A stretch of 64,000 bases of DNA from assembly GCA_934565855.1 (NCBI GenBank), contig CAKTIO010000008.1, forward strand, positions 62,001 through 126,000, written 5' to 3'. The DNA comes from an uncultured Dysosmobacter sp. (GTDB lineage Bacteria; Bacillota; Clostridia; Oscillospirales; Oscillospiraceae). The position numbers and the translations under genes were made by a program. Shown piece after piece: positions 1-8,300 of the stretch. The notes beneath the pieces are model-generated. The model was not told the origin of the DNA. It made no database searches and saw nothing but the letters and a program-made list of their open reading frames with translations. The first letter of the stretch is position 1, and the number at the start of each line of letters is the position of its first letter.

Positions 1-325
1 GCGTATTGAACAAGCCATCCGCCGTCTGGAGGAGCATCCCCAGATCGCAATGGGAGACGTACGCTTCCACGACAGCCTTGCTGTCGCCAGCCACAACATG
101 ATGCTGGCAGCCACAATCCATCTGGTAAACAGCATGATTGCGAATGTCCGCAATCGTTTTTTTGCGCGTCCGAATTATATCCAGCGGTCGCAGGATTCCC
201 ACCGCGCCATTTATGAAGCCATCCGCTCCGGAGACGCGGAGCGGGCGCGGCAGGAAATGAACGCTCATCTGGATATCATCGATGAGTTTGCGGAGCGTTT
301 TCCAGAGGATGTAAAGAAGTCATAA
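1..325 (+). CDS. GntR-family regulator, C-terminal FCD domain (5' end outside window)
   Basis: Open from the left edge; reading starts at base 2 and ends in TAA at 323-325. Only the C-terminal effector-binding FCD domain is present: an Asp/His pair in DVRFHDSLAVASHN, a second His in SHRAIYEAIRSGD and a third in MNAHLDIIDEF. In this family these residues coordinate a metal that positions a carboxylate ligand. The DNA-binding winged helix would lie upstream. The next genes encode a TRAP dicarboxylate-type importer, so control of that operon by its substrate is likely (inference). No terminator is visible after it. Confidence 0.85.
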   Translation, partial: RIEQAIRRLEEHPQIAMGDVRFHDSLAVASHNMMLAATIHLVNSMIANVRNRFFARPNYIQRSQDSHRAIYEAIRSGDAERARQEMNAHLDIIDEFAERFPEDVKKS

Positions 326-643
326 AAAAATGTTTCCAGCTGTATCCATTTGAAGAAGGATGCGCTATGATGGTTTTTGCGGTCAGCCCGCCGTTTCCCG
401 GCTTTGCCGAAGAAGCGGAAAACGAGGCGCTGCCGTTTTAGACAGGTTCCCGCAAGGGGACCCATTCCAATGAAAGCACCGGAAGGAGGGTCGCAGGCAC
501 TTGTTTTTTTTGCGCGGCAGGAAAACGTTTTTCCGCGCAGAAACAACCAAAACAAACAAGCGCTGTCCGGGTGGGAGGTATGATCTCATGCCGGCAGGCT
601 GCGCGGATGGCAAGCCGCGCTTTTCAAGGGAAGGATTGGTTTA
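326..643. other. 318-bp spacer before the TRAP operon; hairpin at 601-620
   Basis: No convincing gene is visible. Two GC-rich inverted repeats occur: TGCGCGG (511-517) with CCGCGCA (533-539), and GCGCGG (601-606) with CCGCGC (615-620). The second is followed by TTTT and lies just before the dctQ ribosome site AAGGGAAGGA. It could be an attenuator or mRNA-stabilising hairpin. I could not place a convincing -35/-10 pair. Confidence 0.4.
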
Positions 644-1165
644 ATGAAAGCGTATAAAAAAATCATGGACGTCATTGCGGGATTTGAGAAGATCGTCTCC
701 AGTGCTCTGCTGGTTTTTGTCACCATCATTACCTTTGCGAACGTTGTGGTTCGTAAGCTGAGTGACAGCCAGTTCGCATTTACCGAGGAGCTGGTCATCA
801 ACCTGTTCGTCCTGCTCATCATGATGGGCTGCGCACTGAGCGCACGGGAAGGCTCCCTCATCAGCCTGTCCCTGATCTTCGACCGTTTGAAGGTCGGCGG
901 CAAGAAGGTTTTTGTTGCCATCATCACTGTCGCAAACCTGGTTTTCTTTGGTCTGCTGCTGCAGACCGGCTGGGAAAAGGTCCTCTCTCAGATGGCAAGC
1001 GGAAAGCGCACGTTCTCTCTGGGTCTGCCGGAATGGATGTTCTCCATCTTCCTGCCCATTGGCTGCGTGTTCCTGATCCTGCACACCATTGAGTTCTGTG
1101 TTGACGTGTTCGCCAACAACGCAGATTGTGTGAAAACTGAAAACGAAGGAGGAAACGAAGAATGA
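644..1165 (+). CDS. dctQ: TRAP transporter small permease (DctQ family)
   Basis: A 173-aa membrane protein with four predicted hydrophobic helices (about residues 15-35, 48-68, 88-110 and 130-150), as usual for DctQ. In TRAP systems the small subunit pairs with DctM to form the sodium-driven permease, and a periplasmic or lipoprotein receptor delivers the substrate. The ATG is preceded by AAGGGAAGGA. The stop overlaps the dctM start as ATGA, so the two are translationally coupled. The substrate cannot be read from sequence; sialic acids, C4-dicarboxylates and other organic acids are all used by relatives. Confidence 0.93.
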   Translation: MKAYKKIMDVIAGFEKIVSSALLVFVTIITFANVVVRKLSDSQFAFTEELVINLFVLLIMMGCALSAREGSLISLSLIFDRLKVGGKKVFVAIITVANLVFFGLLLQTGWEKVLSQMASGKRTFSLGLPEWMFSIFLPIGCVFLILHTIEFCVDVFANNADCVKTENEGGNEE

Positions 1166-2478
1166 TTAACCTTATTCTTTTCGGAAGCTTCTTCGTGATG
1201 CTTTTCCTGAACATTCCCATCTGCGTCAGCCTGGGTCTGTCCTCTATCGCCGCTATGATGTACTCCGGCGATAAGCTGTCCATCGTACCTACCAACGTTT
1301 ACAACGGCATGGCAAAGTTCCTGCTGCTGGCAATCCCCTTCTTCGTGCTGTCCGGCAACATCATGGCAAAGGCTGGTATCTCTACCCGTCTGGTCCAGTT
1401 CATTGATGACTGCATCGGTCACCGTCGCGGCGGTATTGCTATTGTGTGCGTTATCGTTGCCTGCTTCTTCGGCGCAATTTCCGGTTCCGGTCCGGCAACC
1501 GTGGCTGCTCTGGGTATCATCCTGATCCCCGCCATGATCAACCGCGGCGGCTTCTCCGCACCGTTCTCCTCTGCAATGATGGCAACCGCATCCTCTATCG
1601 CCATCGTCATTCCTCCCTCTATCGCATTCGTTGTGTACGCCTCTATCACCGGCGTTTCCGTGGGCGATATGTTCATGGGCGGCATCCTGCCCGGTATCAT
1701 GATGGGTCTGGCTCTGGTCATTGTCATCATGATTGAGGTCCGTAAGAAGGGTCTGAAGGCATCCCGTGAGAAGGCAACCTGGGGCGAGCGCTGGAAGTCC
1801 TTCCGTACCGCTTTCTGGGGCTTCCTGATGCCCGTTATCATTCTGGGCGGTATCTACGGCGGTATCTTCACCCCGACCGAGGCTGCTGCTGTTTCCGTGG
1901 TTTATGGTCTGATCGTGGGTCTGTTCATCTACCGTGAGGTCAAGCTGACCGACCTGTATGACCTGCTGGTGGATTCCACCAAGACCACCGGCGGCATCAT
2001 GCTCATCATCGGCGCTGCCACCCTGTTCTCTTACATCTGCACCGTGCACGGCATTTCCAACGCCGCACAGAAGCTGCTGCTGGACATCGCAGGCAACAAG
2101 TACGTCTTCCTGCTGATCGTCAACGTAATCTTCCTGATCGCCGGCTGCTTCGTGGATGCAAACTCCGCCATGTACATCTTCATCCCCATTATGTACCCCG
2201 TTGCCACTCAGCTGGGCATTGACCCCATCCACTTCGGCGTGCTGTCCACCGTGAACCTGGCAATCGGTCAGGTCACTCCTCCTGTGGGCGTGAACCTGTT
2301 CGTTGCTATCGGCGTCAGCAGCAAGCTGGAGAACATCAAGGACAAGACCAAGGTCACCATCGAGACCATTTCCAAGGCTGTGTGGCCTATGATCCTGGCT
2401 TGCGTCATCACCCTGCTGATCGTGACCTACATCCCCATCTTCTCCACCATCTTCGTCGGTGGCGGCGCAGCTGCATAA
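1162..2478 (+). CDS. dctM: TRAP transporter large permease (DctM family)
   Basis: 438 aa, the usual DctM length, with about twelve hydrophobic segments and the Gly/Pro-rich repeats typical of the family (for example FFGAISGSGPATVAALG and GQVTPPVGVNLFV). It forms the ion-coupled channel of the importer with DctQ. The start lies in an ATGA overlap with dctQ and has a GGAGG site nine bases upstream. The codon choice is strongly biased to a small set (CTG, GGC/GGT, ATC, AAG), as in highly expressed genes such as pnp in this window, suggesting abundant synthesis (inference). Confidence 0.95.
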   Translation: MINLILFGSFFVMLFLNIPICVSLGLSSIAAMMYSGDKLSIVPTNVYNGMAKFLLLAIPFFVLSGNIMAKAGISTRLVQFIDDCIGHRRGGIAIVCVIVACFFGAISGSGPATVAALGIILIPAMINRGGFSAPFSSAMMATASSIAIVIPPSIAFVVYASITGVSVGDMFMGGILPGIMMGLALVIVIMIEVRKKGLKASREKATWGERWKSFRTAFWGFLMPVIILGGIYGGIFTPTEAAAVSVVYGLIVGLFIYREVKLTDLYDLLVDSTKTTGGIMLIIGAATLFSYICTVHGISNAAQKLLLDIAGNKYVFLLIVNVIFLIAGCFVDANSAMYIFIPIMYPVATQLGIDPIHFGVLSTVNLAIGQVTPPVGVNLFVAIGVSSKLENIKDKTKVTIETISKAVWPMILACVITLLIVTYIPIFSTIFVGGGAAA

Positions 2479-2502
2479 GCAGCCTGCATCATTGGTTCTG
2501 TC

Positions 2503-2516
2503 ATCACATATGTGAT
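2503..2516. promoter_or_regulatory. Perfect 14-bp palindrome ATCACATATGTGAT between dctM and dctP
   Basis: An uninterrupted inverted repeat lies 25 bp after the dctM stop and 40 bp before dctP. It may bind a regulator such as the upstream GntR protein, or act in RNA to raise dctP level over the permease genes. No matching copy was seen before dctQ, which weakens the operator reading. Confidence 0.35.
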
Positions 2517-2555
2517 ATCAGATATGCGTGACACAAAATTTAAGGAGGAAAAACA

Positions 2556-3602
2556 ATGAAAAAGTTTCTTGCACTGACCATGGCTCTGACTATGGCAGCA
2601 TCTCTGGCAGCCTGCGGCAGCAGCGGCAGCAGCAACGGCGGCAACTCTTCCGCAGCAGCTGGCAGCAACGGCGGCGACACCCAGTTTGAGAAGCAGACCT
2701 GGAAGTTCGCCTGCTCCGCTACTGAGAACACCTGCTGGGCTGACATGGGTCGTGACTTCGGTCAGATGGTCAGCGATGCTACCGGCGGCGCAATCACCGT
2801 TGAGGTTTATGCAGCCGACCAGCTGACCGCTGGCAACCAGTCTGAGGGCATTCAGGCTGTTATGGATGGCACCACTGAGCTGTCCGCTCACTCCAACCTG
2901 ATCTACTCCGCATTCGACCAGCGTCTGAACGTGGTCTCCCTGCCCTTCCTGTTTGATTCCTTCGACGATGTCGATGCCAAGCTGGACGGCAAGGGCGGCG
3001 AGGCTCTGGGCGAGGTCGTCGAGAGCATGGGTCTGCACCTGCTGGGCATTGGTGAGAACGGCTTCCGTCATCCCACCAACAGCGTCCGTCCCATTGAGAA
3101 GGTGGACGACATGAAGGGTCTGAAGCTGCGTGTTGCAGGCTCCGAGCTGCTGAACGCTGAGTACACCAAGTGGGGCGCCAACTGGGCAAACGCTAACTGG
3201 TCCGAGGTTTACACCGGTCTGCAGACTGGTACTTACGATGGTCAGGAGAACCCCCTGCCCACCGCTGACGGTGCTTCCATCGCTGAGGTCCAGAAGTATG
3301 TGACCTACTGGACCGGCGTGTATGACTGCATCTTCTTCACCATGAACGGTGAGCTGTATGATTCCCTGTCTCCCGAGCTGCAGGCTATCGTTGATGAGTG
3401 CGGTCAGAAGGCTGCCCAGAATCAGCGTCAGCTGGAGCGTGAGCAGGATCAGGAGATCCTGCAGAAGTGGGCTGACAACGGCATCGTTGTGACCGAGCTG
3501 TCTGACGAGGCTGTTCAGGGCTTCAAGGATGCTTCCGCCTCCTGCTATGACGAGTTCGCTGACACTCTGACTCCCGAGCTGATCGCAGCTTTCACTGAGT
3601 AA
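2556..3602 (+). CDS. dctP: TRAP transporter solute-binding lipoprotein (DctP family)
   Basis: 348 aa. The N-terminus MKKFLALTMALTMAASLAACG is a lipoprotein signal with lipobox LAAC, followed by a Ser/Gly/Asn-rich tether of about 20 residues. The DctP fold follows, with the conserved substrate-binding Arg in MKGLKLRVAG and the family signature EVYTGLQTGTYDGQENP. It captures the substrate outside the membrane and hands it to DctQM. RBS GGAGG is nine bases before the ATG. It is third in the operon and closed by a strong terminator. Confidence 0.95.
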   Translation: MKKFLALTMALTMAASLAACGSSGSSNGGNSSAAAGSNGGDTQFEKQTWKFACSATENTCWADMGRDFGQMVSDATGGAITVEVYAADQLTAGNQSEGIQAVMDGTTELSAHSNLIYSAFDQRLNVVSLPFLFDSFDDVDAKLDGKGGEALGEVVESMGLHLLGIGENGFRHPTNSVRPIEKVDDMKGLKLRVAGSELLNAEYTKWGANWANANWSEVYTGLQTGTYDGQENPLPTADGASIAEVQKYVTYWTGVYDCIFFTMNGELYDSLSPELQAIVDECGQKAAQNQRQLEREQDQEILQKWADNGIVVTELSDEAVQGFKDASASCYDEFADTLTPELIAAFTE

Positions 3603-3630
3603 GATTCAGAGAACCCCTGCATATACCTCA

Positions 3631-3661
3631 AAAGGACGTCATCGTTTCGATGGCGTCCTTT
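3631..3661 (+). terminator. Rho-independent terminator after dctP
   Basis: 14-bp stem AAAGGACGTCATCG / CGATGGCGTCCTTT (one G-T wobble) with a TTT loop, followed by a T-rich tract. It ends the dctQMP transcript. Confidence 0.85.
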
Positions 3662-3876
3662 CCTTTTCCGCACTATAGCCTGCACCGGACTGCTGAAGGC
3701 TGACAGAGCTTTTCCACAATCCTTCCAAACGCGGCATCACACACTCCCGGCGGAAACGCCTGCGCTTCAAAGGATTGCGGATATCTACAGAAAAGCAAGC
3801 GCACTTTTCTGCCGCCATGAAGCGGGAGATTTTTCCCCAATCTGGAAAGCTTTGTGGACAATGTGAAGATAAAAAG

Positions 3877-3937
3877 AGGACGCCGCCCATGTCGGAGCAG
3901 CGTCCTTTTTTCTGCGGCAGACCAGTATCTGCCGCAG
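3877..3937. terminator. Bidirectional terminator and adjacent perfect hairpin after rubrerythrin
   Basis: AGGACGC (3877-3883) pairs with GCGTCCT (3900-3906). It is flanked by an A-run and a T-run, so it can terminate either strand; on the minus strand it closes the rubrerythrin gene. Next to it, CTGCGGCAGA (3912-3921) pairs perfectly with TCTGCCGCAG (3928-3937). The stretch 3662-3876 holds nothing recognisable. Confidence 0.7.
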
Positions 3938-3941
3938 CCCT

Positions 3942-4481
3942 TTAATAATTCTCCGCGTGAATTTCAAAATATGCCTGGGGATGTGCGCAGACAGGGCAGA
4001 TCTCAGGAGCCTTTTCGCCTACTACGATATGACCGCAGTTGCGGCATTCCCACACCTTGACCTCGCTCTTGGCGAAAACCGCCTGCATCTCCACATTGCG
4101 CAGCAGGGCGCGGTAGCGCTCCTCGTGCGCCTTCTCAATGGCGCCCACCATGCGGAACTTGGCTGCCAGCTCCGGGAAGCCCTCCTCCTCCGCGGTTTTG
4201 GCAAAGCCCTCGTACATATCGGTCCACTCGTAGTTCTCGCCCTCTGCGGCGGCAGCCAGATTCTCTGCGGTGCTGCCGATACCGTTCAGCTCCTTGAACC
4301 ACATTTTCGCGTGTTCCTTTTCGTTTTCCGCAGTCTTCAGGAACAGGGCTGCGATCTGCTCAAAGCCCTCCTTCTTTGCCTTGGACGCGAAGTAGGTATA
4401 TTTGTTTCTTGCCTGGGATTCTCCGGAGAACGCCTCCAACAGGTTCTTCTCCGTCTGGGTGCCGGCGTATGGATGGGACAT
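3942..4481 (-). CDS. rbr: Rubrerythrin
   Basis: 179 aa from the ATG at 4481, chosen over one seven codons upstream because AAGGAGG lies nine bases before it. The N-terminal ferritin-like four-helix domain carries the diiron Glu/His ligands (for example [11 protein letters not shown] and [11 protein letters not shown]). The C-terminus is a rubredoxin-like iron site with two CxxC pairs (ECRNCG and CPVCA). It reduces hydrogen peroxide with electrons from rubredoxin or NADH oxidoreductases, protecting an anaerobe from oxygen. It is monocistronic, between its own promoter and terminator. Confidence 0.96.
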   Translation of the reverse strand: MSHPYAGTQTEKNLLEAFSGESQARNKYTYFASKAKKEGFEQIAALFLKTAENEKEHAKMWFKELNGIGSTAENLAAAAEGENYEWTDMYEGFAKTAEEEGFPELAAKFRMVGAIEKAHEERYRALLRNVEMQAVFAKSEVKVWECRNCGHIVVGEKAPEICPVCAHPQAYFEIHAENY

Positions 4482-4543
4482 AGCGGTGTTCCTCCTTGTC
4501 ATTGTTTGTCAGATTTTAGGTCTCTATTGGGATATTACCTACC

Positions 4544-4572
4544 ATGATACCCTTCGGAATGGATTCCGTCAA
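4544..4572 (-). promoter_or_regulatory. Sigma-A-type promoter of rubrerythrin
   Basis: On the minus strand, -35 TTGACG (4572-4567), a 17-bp spacer and -10 TATCAT (4549-4544). A loose dyad (GGGTAT...ATATCCC) overlaps the -10 and start region. It could hold an operator, but it is not a recognisable PerR box. Confidence 0.65.
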
Positions 4573-4607
4573 ACAAAACTTTCCTCCGCACCCGGAAAAC
4601 CGACCGG

Positions 4608-5315
4608 TCAGCGGGCTTCCTCCCGCCGTTCCTCCTCTTCCTGCTCCTCCTCCAGACACATGATGCCAAAGGCAACGCATTGCAGTGCGGGCGCCGCCAG
4701 AACGGCGTGCTGCGGGTCCAGGCGGGACAGGATACCTCCTGCGGCAGAACCGCAGATAAAGCAGAAAATAATGGCGTAATAACACAGGCTCTTTTCCACC
4801 TTTGCCCCTTCATGCTCTCGGATGCCGTGGTACAGCGCCTCGGTGCCGCTGCGCAGGTTGCCGGTACACATGGTGGAGGCAAAGGGATTGCCCCGGACCT
4901 TCCGGAAGCTTTCCACCTGCAGGGCGCACACGAAGGACACCATGATATTGACCACGTTGTTCAGGTCGCCGCAGGGGATGAAGGACGCCGCCACTAAAAT
5001 GACGATCTCCAGCAGCACCACCAGCTGCCGCCAGTGAAGCCGCCCCCGCCGCAGGGGATGGTGCTTGATGACCTCCGTGATGAGGACGCCGCAGAAGAAC
5101 GAAAACACCGGAATAAAGTACGCACCGGCGGACGCCCACTCGCCCTTTGCCAAATGCACACCCAGCAGCGCCATATTGCCCGTCTGTGCGTTGGCAAACA
5201 CACCGCCGCGGCAGAGATAGGTATATGCGTCCAAAAAACCGCCTGCCACCGCCAGCAGCGCCGCCACCAGCAGCGTTTCCGAGCGCTGGTAGCGCTTGAT
5301 CTGATTTCGATTCAT
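4608..5315 (-). CDS. DUF1275 (YoaK-like) membrane protein
   Basis: 235 aa with six or seven hydrophobic segments and the family signatures GGFLDAYTYL near the N-terminus, ANAQTGNMALLGVHLAKGEW, and STMCTGNLRS in the middle. The biochemical role of DUF1275 proteins is not established. The C-terminus is a charged tail rich in Glu and Arg. It is separated from the carAB terminator upstream and from rubrerythrin downstream, so probably transcribed alone. RBS GAGGAAG precedes the ATG. Confidence 0.85.
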   Translation of the reverse strand: MNRNQIKRYQRSETLLVAALLAVAGGFLDAYTYLCRGGVFANAQTGNMALLGVHLAKGEWASAGAYFIPVFSFFCGVLITEVIKHHPLRRGRLHWRQLVVLLEIVILVAASFIPCGDLNNVVNIMVSFVCALQVESFRKVRGNPFASTMCTGNLRSGTEALYHGIREHEGAKVEKSLCYYAIIFCFICGSAAGGILSRLDPQHAVLAAPALQCVAFGIMCLEEEQEEEERREEAR

Positions 5316-5340
5316 AAATGCTCTTCCTCACGATCTGAAA

Positions 5341-5376
5341 AAAGCCGGCTCTCCTGTCCATTGGAGCGCCGGCTTT
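5341..5376 (-). terminator. Terminator of the carA-carB/dapF operon
   Basis: AAAGCCGGC (5341-5349) pairs with GCCGGCTTT (5368-5376), with extra CTCC/GGAG pairing inside. On the minus strand it is followed by a run of T. Confidence 0.85.
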
Positions 5377-5388
5377 CCTCATTGCTTC

Positions 5389-8300
5389 TTAGTATTCCAC
5401 AACGCCCTCGTACACCAGCTTTGCATCGCCGGTCAGGGTAACTTCCTTATCCGTATAATTGACCACCAGATCACCGCCGCGCACCTTTACGGTGATGTCA
5501 CGACCCTTTTCGCACAGGTTGTTTGCCACGGCTGCCACCACTGCCGCGCAGGCACCGGAGCCGCAAGCCATTGTCTCGCCGCTGCCGCGCTCCCAGACGC
5601 GCATTTTGATGGTGCTCTGGTTCACCACCCGGATAAACTCGGTGTTGATCCGCTCCGGGAAGTAGGGTGCCTGCTCAAACTGCGGTCCGATGTGGGGAAC
5701 ATCCACCGCGTCCACCCGGGGGCAGAACACCACGCAGTGGGGATTACCCATGTCCACACAGGTGATGGAGTAGTCCTTTCCGCCGATCTGCACGGGATAG
5801 TCCACCACCTGCTTTTCCGGAATATTGATGTTCAGCGCCGCGATATCCAGCGTAGCATAGCCCATAGACACCGTAGCGGAGGTGACCTTTCCGTTCATGG
5901 TATACAGGTGAACGGTCTTCACGCCGGTCTCCGTCTCAATGGTCACGGATTCCTTGTTCACAATGCCGTTGTCATACAGGTATTTGCCCATGCAGCGCAG
6001 CGCGTTGCCTGCCATCTGTCCCTCGCTGCCATCCCGGTTGAACATCCGCATTCTGGCATCCGCCTTTTTGGACTTCTCCATCAGAACGATACCGTCCGCG
6101 CCGATGCCGTAGTGCCGGTCGCAGAAGGTAACGCACAGGGACTCCGGACAGGTGATCTCACCGTCAAAGTTCTCCAGCATGATGTAATCGTTGCCGCAGC
6201 TCTGCATCTTGGCAAAGCTCAGCTCCTGCCGGGTCTCCCGCAGGTGGCAGATGTCAATCAGCTCTGTGTTGGTCTGATTGTACCGGGAAGCCAGAATGTC
6301 CGTCAGGGCATTGGCGGTATCCAGAGAGGTCAGGCAGGGAATGCCCAGCTGCACCGCCCGGTGGTTCAGGTGGATGAAATCCCGGATATAGTCCGGCTCG
6401 GTGGAGCCGGTGAGGATGATGTAGTCGATCTTCCCGGCTTCCAGCAGCTGGAAGACCCGGTTATCCTGTCCCAGCTTGCCGACGACCTCCACATCAGTGC
6501 CCAGCTGAGAGATCTCAAATGCTGTGCGGTCCGTGGCGTAGAGCTTATAGCCCATGTCATCCAGCTTCCGGGCAATGCCCACGATCTCGGGCTGGTCCCG
6601 GCGGTTCACAGAGATCAGCACACCGCCGCGGGTGGGCTTTTCCACCTTGTAGCCCGCGGAGACCAGACCCTTGAACAGCGCCTCGTGCATATTCTTGCCC
6701 AGACCCAGCACCTCGCCGGTGGACTTCATCTCCGGAGAGAGGGAGGCATTGGCGTCGGTGATCTTCTCAAAGGAGAAGACGGGCACCTTCACCGCCACAT
6801 AGGGCGGCTGCTTGTAAAGTCCCGTGCCGTAGCCCAGAGATTTCAGAGGCTGTCCCACCATGACGCGGGTCGCCAGATCCACCATGGGAACACCGGTGAC
6901 CTTGGAGATATAGGGAACGGTCCGGCTGGCGCGGGGGTTCACCTCAATGACATACAGCTCGCCCTGATAGATCAGGTACTGAATGTTGATCAGTCCCTGG
7001 GTCTTCAGGCTCAGCGCCAGCTTTTCAGAGCAGTCGATGATAGTGTGCAGCATCTTGTCGCCAATGGAGAAGGGCGGGTACACGGCGATGGAGTCGCCGG
7101 AGTGAACGCCGGTGCGCTCGATATGCTGCATAACGCCGGGGATCAGCACGTCCACACCATCGGAGATCACGTCCACCTCCAGCTCGGTACCCATCAGGTA
7201 CTGGTCCACCAGCACGGGGTTTTCGATCTTGCCGGAGAGGATGACCTCCATATAGGTCCGGACATCCTCGTCGTTGTGGGCGATGACCATGTTCTGTCCA
7301 CCGATGACATAGCTTGGGCGCAGCAGCACCGGATAGCCCAGCTTGTGGGCAGCGTCCAGCGCCTCCTGCATTCCATTGATACCCATGCCCTGGGGACGCT
7401 TGATCTGGAAGCGCTCCAGCAGCTCATCGAACCGCTCGCGGTCCTCCGCCATGTCGATGGACTCGGCAGAGGTTCCCAGAATGCGTACACCGTGGCTATC
7501 CAGGAATTTGGTCAGCTTGATGGCGGTCTGTCCGCCGAAGGCGACCACCACGCCCACAGGATGCTCCACCTGAATGATGTGCATGACATCCTCGGGGCAG
7601 AGCGGCTCGAAATACAGCCGGTCGGCAGTGTCGTAGTCGGTAGAGACGGTCTCCGGGTTGTTGTTGACGATGACCACCTCATAGCCCAGCTGCTTCAGCG
7701 TCCAGACACAGTGAACGGAGGAGTAGTCGAACTCAATGCCCTGTCCGATGCGGATAGGACCGGAGCCAAGCACCATGATGACGGGCTTGCCGCTGCGGGG
7801 GAAGCTGCGAGATTCGCAGTATTTATCAAAGCTGGAGTAGAAATACGGGGTCTCCGCGTCAAACTCGGCAGCGCAGGTATCCACCATTTTATACACGGCA
7901 GTCTTTGCCTTGCCGGGCAGGGTCTCCGCCCCGGACAGGCGCAGCAGCGTGCTGTCGCAATAGCCCAGCTGCTTGCCGGATTCATAATTCTCCTCCGTCA
8001 GCCCCTCCTGCGCCAGCTTCTGCTCAAAGTCTGCCAGACGCTTGATGTGGGCAAGGAACCAGTGGTCGATTTTGGTAATGTCATGGATGGTGTCCAGGCT
8101 GACACCGGACTTGATGGCTTCAAACACCGTAAACAGCCGGTGGTCGTCCACCCGCTGGAGCCGCTCCTCAATGGGGGCGGTGTCCTCTTCATCCACCTTG
8201 CGGTTCAGGCTGTCCAGATTGACCTCCGCGCCCCGGACCGCCTTCATCAGCGCCATCTCAAAGCTGGGAGCGATTGCCATGACCTCGCCGGTGGCCTTCA

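Noticed and set aside
367..441. 24-codon frame with a weak AAGGA upstream before the TRAP operon, considered as a leader peptide
   Set aside because: No run of one amino acid codon, no adjacent attenuator and more than 200 bp from dctQ.
3716..3866. Two sequences close to DnaA boxes (TTTTCCACA and TTGTCCACA)
   Set aside because: Only two imperfect copies, no AT-rich unwinding element and no dnaA or dnaN nearby, so an origin cannot be supported.
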